This document shows positions 1 to 4,890 of a stretch of 5,661 nucleotides of DNA, in pieces. Source of the DNA: Pseudomonadota bacterium (GTDB lineage: Bacteria; Pseudomonadota; Alphaproteobacteria; Acetobacterales; Acetobacteraceae). Below the pieces are notes generated by a model. The model was not told the DNA's origin. It made no database searches and saw only the letters and a list, made by a program, of their open reading frames with translations. The position numbers were made by a program, and so were the translations under genes. Location of the stretch: positions 1 through 5,661 of the forward strand of contig JAKAZX010000187.1 of the NCBI GenBank assembly GCA_021826485.1. The letters run 5' to 3'. Within the stretch, counting starts at the first letter, position 1, and every line of letters starts with the position of its first letter.

Positions 1-1
1 C

Positions 2-409
2 AACCATGTCGGCGCCAGCGGTGCCGGGCAGACCGTGAAGCTGTGCAACCAGCTCATGGTCGGCATCAACCTGCAGTCGGTGTGCGAGGCGCTCGCGCTC
101 GGCCGCGCCGCCGGCGTCGATCTGATGCAGATGCGGGAGGTGCTGCTGGGCGGCTCCGCAGCAAGCTGGATGCTCGACCGGCTCGGTCCGGCGATGATCG
201 CCGGCGACACCGCCGCCGGCTTCCGCATCGACCTGATGCTGAAAGACCTGCGCCTGGTCGGCGAACTGGCGCAGTCGCTCGCCGTGCCGCTGCCGGGCAA
301 TGCCCTGGTCACCACGCAGTTCATGGACGCCAAAGCGCACGGGGAGGGCAACAACGGCAACCAGGCGCTGTTCAAGGTCTACGACCGCATGTGCAACCGC
401 TCCGTCTGA
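2..409 (+). CDS. NAD(P)-dependent beta-hydroxyacid dehydrogenase, C-terminal part (GarR / 3-hydroxyisobutyrate dehydrogenase family)
   Basis: The frame is open from the left edge, so the start and the whole N-terminal Rossmann domain lie outside the window. The visible 135 residues are the junction plus the all-helical C-terminal domain of the family; full-length members are about 290-300 residues. The visible part opens with the catalytic motif GASGAGQTVKLCNQ, whose Lys (visible residue 13) is the family's catalytic lysine. Further on, GFRIDLMLKDL (visible residues 73-83) matches the conserved GFxxxLxxKDL segment, whose Lys (81) contacts substrate or cofactor in this family. The enzymes reversibly oxidise 3-hydroxy acids to semialdehydes in the cytoplasm. 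The GFRIDL form resembles tartronate semialdehyde (2-hydroxy-3-oxopropionate) reductases, but 3-hydroxyisobutyrate dehydrogenase or another member cannot be excluded. The stop lies 8 bases before a permease gene, so co-transcription with the importer is likely and its substrate may be related to what is imported. Confidence 0.88.
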   Translation, partial: NHVGASGAGQTVKLCNQLMVGINLQSVCEALALGRAAGVDLMQMREVLLGGSAASWMLDRLGPAMIAGDTAAGFRIDLMLKDLRLVGELAQSLAVPLPGNALVTTQFMDAKAHGEGNNGNQALFKVYDRMCNRSV

Positions 410-417
410 TCCGGCCG

Positions 418-1101
418 ATGTCCATGAGCTTCGACTTCTCCTCGGTGTTCGACCAGTGGCCGCTGTTCCTGCACGGTGCGCTGTTGACGCTGGAACTGTC
501 GGTGGTGGCGACCGTCGCCGGCTTCGTCATCGGCACCGCCTGCGCGCTCGCGCTTCGCGCCGGTGGCGTGCTCGGCGGGATCTGCCAGGTCTATGTCGAG
601 GCGATCCGCAACACGCCGCTGCTGGTGCAGATCTTCCTGATGTATTTCGGGCTGGCGAGTCTCGGCTTCCACCTCAGCGCCTTCGTGGTCGCGTCGCTGT
701 CGCTGACCGTGAATGTCGGCGCCTACACGGCGGAGATCATGCGCGCCGGGCTGGAGGCGACACCCGCCGGCCAGATCGAGGCGGGCGAATGCCTGGGCCT
801 GTCGCACGTGCAGATCTACCGACACGTGCTGCTGCTGCCGGCGATGGAGCGCGTCTATCCGTCGCTTGCCAGCCAGTTCGTGCTGCTGATGCTCGCATCC
901 TCCGTCACCTCGCAGATTTCGGCGGAGGAGCTGACGGCGGCGGCCAACTACGTGCAGTCCGCGACGTTTCGGCCGTTCGAGACCTTCATCCTGCTGGCGG
1001 CGCTGTATGTCGCCTTGTCGCTGGTGATGCGCCTCGGATTCGCGGCCCTCGCCTTCGTGCTGTTCCCCCGCCGCCGGCGGCTGCGGATGGCCACGGCATG
1101 A
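418..1101 (+). CDS. PAAT-family ABC transporter permease (first of a pair)
   Basis: A 227-residue inner-membrane permease of the HisM/GlnP type, the usual size for the family. Hydrophobic segments lie at about residues 17-47, 68-83, 86-105, 150-168 and 187-217. The cytoplasmic EAA loop that docks onto the ATPase starts at E121-A122-G123, with the conserved Gly at 127 and the closing Leu-Pro at 140-141. IRNTPLLVQIFLMYFGL (63-79) is a hallmark of polar-amino-acid permeases. The C-terminus is an Arg-rich tail (PRRRRLR), as expected for the cytoplasmic side. ATG 418 is chosen as the first in-frame start after the preceding stop. ATG 424 is an equally plausible alternative, and neither has a clear Shine-Dalgarno sequence, which suggests translation coupled to the dehydrogenase upstream. 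The next gene differs clearly from it, so the two probably form a heterodimeric channel. The substrate cannot be read from the permease. Confidence 0.93.
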   Translation: MSMSFDFSSVFDQWPLFLHGALLTLELSVVATVAGFVIGTACALALRAGGVLGGICQVYVEAIRNTPLLVQIFLMYFGLASLGFHLSAFVVASLSLTVNVGAYTAEIMRAGLEATPAGQIEAGECLGLSHVQIYRHVLLLPAMERVYPSLASQFVLLMLASSVTSQISAEELTAAANYVQSATFRPFETFILLAALYVALSLVMRLGFAALAFVLFPRRRRLRMATA

Positions 1102-1796
1102 CGCTGGTTCCGCTCGGCCCGAACCAGATCGCCTTCCTGCTGCACGGCGCGGTCTGGACGGTGGTTCTCTCGCTGATCGCCTGCCTCGGCGGCGGCGCGC
1201 TCGGGATGGTGGTCGCGCTGTGCCGCGTGGCGCCGCTGCGCGCGGTGCGCGCCGCGGCCGCGGTCTATATCCAGGCGGTGCAGGGCACGCCGCCGCTGGT
1301 GGCGATGTTCCTGCTGTATTTCGGCCTGCCCGGCCTGGGGCTGAACGTGCCGTCGCTGCTGGCCGCGAGCCTCGCCCTGATCGTCAATGTCAGCGCCTTC
1401 CTGGGCGAGATCTGGCGCGGCTGCATCGAATCGGTACCGCGCCCGCAATGGGAGGCGGCAGAGTGCCTCGCGCTGAGCCGCACGCAGCGCATGCTGCGGG
1501 TGATCCTGCCGCAGGCGGTGCGGATCGCCATTCCGCCCACCGTCGGCTTCTCCGTCCAGGTCATCAAGAACACCTCCCTGGCATCCGTGGTCGGCTTCGT
1601 CGAGCTTGCCCGCGCCGGGCAGATCGTCAACAACTCGGTATTCCAGCCGTTCCTGATCTATCTGCTGATCGCCGCGATCTATTTCGCGATGTGCTTCCCG
1701 CTGTCCTGGCTGAACCGCGTGCTGGAACGGCGCACCGGCGGCTGGCGCCGCCGCCCCGCCGCACTCACCGCGGCAATCCCGGTGGTCAGCGCATGA
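1098..1796 (+). CDS. PAAT-family ABC transporter permease (second of a pair)
   Basis: A 232-residue inner-membrane permease of the HisQ/GlnP type, the likely partner of the permease just upstream. Its ATG overlaps the upstream stop as ATGA, so its start is well supported by coupling. Hydrophobic spans cover about residues 16-42, 66-83, 85-105, 140-170 and 183-203. VQGTPPLVAMFLLYFGL (61-77) is the family signature next to the second span. The EAA loop begins at E119-A120-A121 and ends at I136-L137-P138; the usual Gly six residues after the first Glu is Ala here (A125). KNTSLASVVGFVEL (157-170) is another typical stretch of this family. The C-terminus is basic (RRTGGWRRRP). It pairs with the other permease to form the translocation pore and contacts the ATPase through the EAA loop. 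No substrate can be assigned. Confidence 0.93.
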   Translation: MTLVPLGPNQIAFLLHGAVWTVVLSLIACLGGGALGMVVALCRVAPLRAVRAAAAVYIQAVQGTPPLVAMFLLYFGLPGLGLNVPSLLAASLALIVNVSAFLGEIWRGCIESVPRPQWEAAECLALSRTQRMLRVILPQAVRIAIPPTVGFSVQVIKNTSLASVVGFVELARAGQIVNNSVFQPFLIYLLIAAIYFAMCFPLSWLNRVLERRTGGWRRRPAALTAAIPVVSA

Positions 1797-2542
1797 GCGA
1801 CACGCCCATCATCGAACTGCGCGACGTGCAGAAAAGCTTCGGCACCCTCAAGGTGCTCGACGGTGTTTCCTTCGCCGTGGCGCGCGGCCAGGTTGCCGTC
1901 CTGATCGGGCGCAGCGGTTCCGGCAAGAGCACGGCGCTGCGCTGCATCGACCGGCTGGAGCGGATCGATGCCGGCGAGATCACGGTCTGCGGCCATCGCC
2001 TGGCCGACCCGAAGCTGGAATTGCGGGCGCTGCGCCAGGACGTGGGGATCGTGTTCCAGAGCTACAACCTGTTCCCGCATTTGACGGTCGAGCAGAATGT
2101 CACGCTGGCGCCGATGGCGGTGAAGCGCGTCCCGCGGGCCGAGGCGCGGGCGACGGCGCGCGACGTGCTGGCCCGCGTCGGGCTGGCCGACAAGGCCGCC
2201 GCCTATCCGGAGCAGCTTTCCGGCGGCCAGCAGCAGCGCGCGGCCATCGCCCGGTCGCTGGCCATGCAGCCGAAGGTGATGCTGTTCGACGAGGTCACGT
2301 CGGCCCTGGACCCGGAACTGACCGCCGAGGTGCTGCGCGTGCTGGAACAGTTGGCGGCCAGCGGCATGACGATGGTGCTGGTGACGCACGAGATGGGATT
2401 CGCCCGGCGGATCGCCGATCTTCTGGTGTTCATGCACGGCGGAAAAGTGCGGGAGATGGGACCGGCCGGCATCCTGTCCGACCCGCAGACGATCGAACTG
2501 CGCCAGTTCGTCTCGCACGAACTGGCCCATGCCGGCCAGTAG
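1793..2542 (+). CDS. PAAT-family ABC transporter ATP-binding protein (GlnQ/HisP type)
   Basis: A 249-residue ATPase that powers the importer from the cytoplasmic face of the membrane. All functional motifs are intact: A-loop aromatic F16; Walker A GRSGSGKST (39-47, catalytic-site K45); Q-loop Q89 in FQSYNLFPHLT; signature LSGGQQQR (142-149); Walker B VMLFDE (162-167, catalytic E167); D-loop SALD (170-173); switch H199 in VTHEMGFA. The FQSYNLFPHLT and THEMGFA phrases are typical of the polar amino acid subclass. Walker A has Arg where Pro is commoner (GRSG rather than GPSG), a tolerated variant. Val after the Walker B Glu (DEVTSALD) also occurs in this subclass. The ATG overlaps the second permease stop as ATGA, which fixes the start and points to coupled translation. 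It ends 22 bases before the binding-protein gene. Confidence 0.96.
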   Translation: MSDTPIIELRDVQKSFGTLKVLDGVSFAVARGQVAVLIGRSGSGKSTALRCIDRLERIDAGEITVCGHRLADPKLELRALRQDVGIVFQSYNLFPHLTVEQNVTLAPMAVKRVPRAEARATARDVLARVGLADKAAAYPEQLSGGQQQRAAIARSLAMQPKVMLFDEVTSALDPELTAEVLRVLEQLAASGMTMVLVTHEMGFARRIADLLVFMHGGKVREMGPAGILSDPQTIELRQFVSHELAHAGQ

Positions 2543-2552
2543 CCGGCGAACA

Positions 2553-2559
2553 GGGAGGG
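2553..2559 (+). promoter_or_regulatory. Strong ribosome binding site of the binding-protein gene
   Basis: GGGAGGG lies 5 bases before ATG 2565. It is the only clear Shine-Dalgarno sequence in the + strand transporter cluster and decides the start of the binding protein against the upstream in-frame ATG at 2529, which lies inside the ATPase gene. Higher translation of the binding protein than of the membrane parts is expected for ABC importers. Confidence 0.75.
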
Positions 2560-2564
2560 TGACG

Positions 2565-3371
2565 ATGACCAGAACCGGACTTCTCGGCGCGACGGTCGCG
2601 CTCGCGCTGCTGGCCTGCGCCGGCACGCCGGCGCGTGCCGACAAGCTGGCCGACATCATGAAGTCGGGCACCATCCGCATCTCGACCGATGTCGCCATCC
2701 CGCCGGCCGGGATGATGAACGCGCAGATGCAGCCCACCGGCTCGGACGTGGAAACGGCCGAGCTGCTGGCGCATGACTGGGGGCTGAAGCTGCAGTTCGT
2801 GCCGACCACCGGCCCCACCCGGATTCCCAACGTGCTGTCCGGCAAGGCGGACATCATCATCTCCACCCTGTCGGTGACGCCCGACCGGGCGAAGGTGATC
2901 GATTTCAGCCGCGCATACACGGTGCTGCAATCGGTGGTCGGCGGCGGGCCGGCGATCAAGGTCACCAGCCTCGCCGGGCTGCGCGGCATGACCGTCGCGG
3001 TCACGCGCGGCACGACGCAGGACACCGAACTCACCGGGCTTGCCGCCGCCAACGGGTTCACCGTGCAGCGCTATGACGATGACGCGACACTGGTGACGGC
3101 GGGCGCCACGGGACAGTCGCCGCTGATCGCGACCTCGGTCGCGCTGATCGACGCCGTGAAGCAGAAGAACCCCGCCTCCGACTTCGCGCCGAAATTCGTG
3201 CTCGACAATTTCGACATCGCCATCGGGCTGAAAAAGGGCGAGCCGCGCCTGCTGGCGAAGCTCAACGAATGGGTGCTGGCGAATCTGCGCAACGGCAAGC
3301 TGAACGACATCTACAAGAAATTCTACAAGACCGACCTGCCCGCCGCGATGCGCCCGCCGCTCGTGCAGTGA
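2565..3371 (+). CDS. Periplasmic substrate-binding protein of a PAAT-type ABC importer (SBP_bac_3 family)
   Basis: A 268-residue secreted binding protein. Residues 1-25 form a signal peptide: basic start (MTRT), hydrophobic core about 5-19, and a probable type I cleavage site after ALA-RA-like ARA (A25/D26). C18 sits in LLAC, a poor lipobox, so a lipoprotein form is possible but less likely. The mature part has family landmarks: RISTDVAIPP (38-47), GSDVETAELLAHDWGL (59-74), RIPNVLSGKADIIISTLSVT (86-105), conserved Arg R108 in TPDRAKVIDFS expected to bind a ligand carboxylate, VTRGTTQDTEL (146-156), and a C-terminal lobe ending KFYKTDLPAAM. The aromatic residue usual after IPP is Ala (A48). 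The Asp that binds the alpha-amino group in HisJ-type proteins appears replaced around SPLIATS (185-191). The ligand is therefore uncertain and may not be a standard amino acid. It is last in the importer operon and faces the convergent carnitine gene 12 bases away. Confidence 0.92.
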   Translation: MTRTGLLGATVALALLACAGTPARADKLADIMKSGTIRISTDVAIPPAGMMNAQMQPTGSDVETAELLAHDWGLKLQFVPTTGPTRIPNVLSGKADIIISTLSVTPDRAKVIDFSRAYTVLQSVVGGGPAIKVTSLAGLRGMTVAVTRGTTQDTELTGLAAANGFTVQRYDDDATLVTAGATGQSPLIATSVALIDAVKQKNPASDFAPKFVLDNFDIAIGLKKGEPRLLAKLNEWVLANLRNGKLNDIYKKFYKTDLPAAMRPPLVQ

Positions 3372-3383
3372 TCCGCCTGGCCC

Positions 3384-4805
3384 TCAGCCCCGCTGGTTCA
3401 GCCGGATCGCGCGGCCGGCGGCCTCCGGCCGCGGCAGGGCGGCATGGGCGGCGACCAGCGGATCGAGTCCGGCGCGCACCTCGGCCAGCGCCGGGCAGGC
3501 GCGGCCGGTCGCGGCATCGACATGCAGCAGCATCTGCTCGCAGGTCGCCGTGACGGCGCCGTCGGCATCCCGGTGCAGTTCCTGCCAGATATGCACCCGC
3601 TTCGCGTCCGCCCCCAGCACCTGCACGGTGGCGTAGAACGCCTCGTCCCCGTGCATCTGGGCGAGATGCCGCAGATGCGTCTCCGCCGTGTAGAAGCTGT
3701 GGCCGCGCGCGACATAGGCGGTATCGGCGCCGATCAGCGCCAGCATCGCGTCCGAGGCGTGGCTGAAGATTTGCAGATAGCGGCTTTCGGTCAGGTGGCC
3801 GTTGTAGTCGATCCAGCCCGGCTCGATCCGTCCCGCGAAGGCGTGCAGCGGCGCGGCCGCCTGCGACATGTGACGGGCGGCGGCGGCCTGCGCCTGCCAC
3901 AGCGCCGCTTCGTACTCGGCCAGCGCCGCGCCGCCGGCGATCCGGTTCGCCTTCAGTGTTTGCAGGATGCCGACGAGGCAAGAATCGCGCAGCCGCTCCA
4001 GCGAAGCGTCATCCAGGTCCGGCACGTCCGTCATCCGGGTCCGGGGCCATTTCGGGGCCGGTCCGGACTGCGCCTGCTCGCCGCCGGCGAGGCGGCTGGT
4101 CAGGAACGGTCCCATGAACGCCCAGCGCAGGCCGGGGCCGAAGCGGATCGCGTCGTCGATCTCCGCCGCCGTCGCGACGTCGTCGCGGATCAGAAATAGC
4201 GCCTCGCGCCACAGCGCCTCCATCAGCCGGTCGGCGATGAAGCCGTCGGTCTCGCGCCGCAGCAGCAGCGGGTGCATGCCCAGGCCGCGGTAGAACTCCG
4301 CGGCCCGCCGGCACGCCGCCGCATCGGTGGCCGCACCCCCGCAGACCTCGACCAGCGGCAGCAGATAGACCGGGTTGAACGGATGGCCGACCACCAGGCG
4401 CTCCGGCCGGCGCAGGCCCGATTGCAGCCGCGTCGGCTTAAGGCCGGCGGTGGAGGAAGCGATCACCACCCCCTCCCGCATCGCGCGCTCGGCCTGCGCC
4501 AGCAGGGCGATCTTCAGGTCCTCCCGCTCCGGCAGGCTTTCCTGCATGAAGTCGGCCGCCTCGGCCGCTTCCTCCACACGCCGCACCACGCGCCACGTGC
4601 CTGCCGCCGGCAGCGGTGCCAGGGTCAGGCGGGACAGCGCGGTGCGGGCGTTGTCGATCACCGCCGCGATCCGGCGCGCGGCCTCCGGGTCCGGGTCGCA
4701 GATCACGGCGTCCAGCCCGTTCAGCACGGCGCGCGCCGCCCAGCCCGCGCCGATCACGCCGCCGCCGAGCAGCCCGATCGTGCGGATCGTCCCGCCGCCG
4801 CTCAT
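3384..4805 (-). CDS. lcdH: L-carnitine dehydrogenase fused to a hotdog-fold (betainyl-CoA-type) thioesterase
   Basis: A 473-residue two-domain cytoplasmic protein. Residues about 7-190 form a 3-hydroxyacyl-CoA-dehydrogenase-type NAD domain with GGGVIG (14-19; G14, G16, G19) and acidic D37 at the end of the second strand, which indicates NAD+ rather than NADP+. VGHPFNPVYLLPLVEV (139-154) carries catalytic His141, N144 and E153. About 190-285 is the helical dimerisation domain (DRLMEALWREALFLI). The fit to carnitine dehydrogenases (L-carnitine to 3-dehydrocarnitine, EC 1.1.1.108) is strong: LTLAPLP, MQESLPER, GHPFNPVYLLPLVE. About 315-455 is a 4HBT-like hotdog domain with GWIDYNGHLTESRYL (330-344; putative catalytic D333, plus N335, G336, H337). 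In known rhizobial fusions this part hydrolyses betainyl-CoA to glycine betaine. ATG 4805 is chosen over GTG 4832 because GGAGGAG precedes it by 7 bases. About 20 residues usual near positions 241-280 of the dehydrogenase seem absent. Substrate is inferred by family, not proven. Confidence 0.9.
   Translation of the reverse strand: MSGGGTIRTIGLLGGGVIGAGWAARAVLNGLDAVICDPDPEAARRIAAVIDNARTALSRLTLAPLPAAGTWRVVRRVEEAAEAADFMQESLPEREDLKIALLAQAERAMREGVVIASSTAGLKPTRLQSGLRRPERLVVGHPFNPVYLLPLVEVCGGAATDAAACRRAAEFYRGLGMHPLLLRRETDGFIADRLMEALWREALFLIRDDVATAAEIDDAIRFGPGLRWAFMGPFLTSRLAGGEQAQSGPAPKWPRTRMTDVPDLDDASLERLRDSCLVGILQTLKANRIAGGAALAEYEAALWQAQAAAARHMSQAAAPLHAFAGRIEPGWIDYNGHLTESRYLQIFSHASDAMLALIGADTAYVARGHSFYTAETHLRHLAQMHGDEAFYATVQVLGADAKRVHIWQELHRDADGAVTATCEQMLLHVDAATGRACPALAEVRAGLDPLVAAHAALPRPEAAGRAIRLNQRG
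3410..3433. repeat. GC-rich perfect hairpin near the convergent gene ends
   Basis: A 9-base perfect inverted repeat (CGCGGCCGG / CCGGCCGCG) with a 6-base loop lies within the last codons of the carnitine dehydrogenase fusion, 38 bases past the binding-protein stop. It could pause or stabilise the 3' end of the importer transcript. No run of T follows on either strand, so it is not a standard intrinsic terminator, and in such GC-rich coding DNA it may be chance. Confidence 0.3.
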
Positions 4806-4812
4806 GCGCACG

Positions 4813-4819
4813 CTCCTCC
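4813..4819 (-). promoter_or_regulatory. Strong ribosome binding site of the carnitine dehydrogenase fusion
   Basis: Read on the - strand this is GGAGGAG, 7 bases before ATG 4805. It settles the start at that ATG, which gives a protein beginning MSGGGTIRTIG directly before the first strand of the Rossmann fold. The longer GTG start at 4832 would place this site inside the coding sequence. Confidence 0.8.
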
Positions 4820-4832
4820 AGTTGCCGCGCAC

Positions 4833-4862
4833 AGCGTAGCCCCGCCGGGTCCGGCTTGACGA
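4833..4862 (-). promoter_or_regulatory. Candidate sigma70-like promoter of the carnitine gene
   Basis: On the - strand, TCGTCA (4862-4857, 4 of 6 to TTGACA) is followed after 18 bases by TACGCT (4838-4833, first, second and last bases of TATAAT kept). Transcription would begin near 4826 and give a leader of about 20 bases holding the GGAGGAG site. The match is weak and read by eye only. Confidence 0.25.
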
Positions 4863-4884
4863 TGGATGCCTGCCGGCCCCTCAT
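4856..4884 (+). promoter_or_regulatory. Candidate promoter of the pirin gene, possibly leaderless
   Basis: TTGACG (4856-4861) matches five of six -35 bases. With a 17-base spacer the -10 position is CCTCAT (4879-4884), a poor match. Transcription from it would begin at about 4891, the A of the pirin ATG, which has no Shine-Dalgarno sequence in front of it. This fits a leaderless message but rests on one good box only. Confidence 0.22.
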
Positions 4885-4890
4885 GCGCCC

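Larger units (their letters stand above)
4806..4890. promoter_or_regulatory. Divergent intergenic region between the carnitine gene and the pirin gene
   Basis: These 85 bases separate two genes read away from each other and so must contain both promoters. They include a short perfect inverted repeat, GCCGG-GT-CCGGC (4844-4855), next to the candidate -35 boxes; it could be an operator half but is short and GC-only. No riboswitch-like fold or longer repeat is evident. Confidence 0.6.

Noticed and set aside
43..417. An N-terminal extension of the first permease back to an ATG at 43
   Set aside because: The extension is an out-of-frame reading of the hydroxyacid dehydrogenase, Arg-rich and without family similarity. 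The permease begins normally at 418.
2529..2564. An earlier in-frame ATG for the binding protein inside the ATPase gene
   Set aside because: It would add an Arg-rich stretch before the signal peptide. The strong GGGAGGG site serves ATG 2565 instead.
1679..3061. A 460-codon open frame on the - strand across the ATPase and binding-protein genes
   Set aside because: It lies antisense to two genes with intact family motifs. Its translation is low-complexity, rich in Arg, His, Gln and Ala, with no recognisable domain. Long antisense frames are usual in such GC-rich coding DNA.
3410..3433. The GC-rich hairpin as an intrinsic terminator
   Set aside because: No T run follows the stem in either direction, and it lies inside coding sequence, so it is listed only as a repeat.
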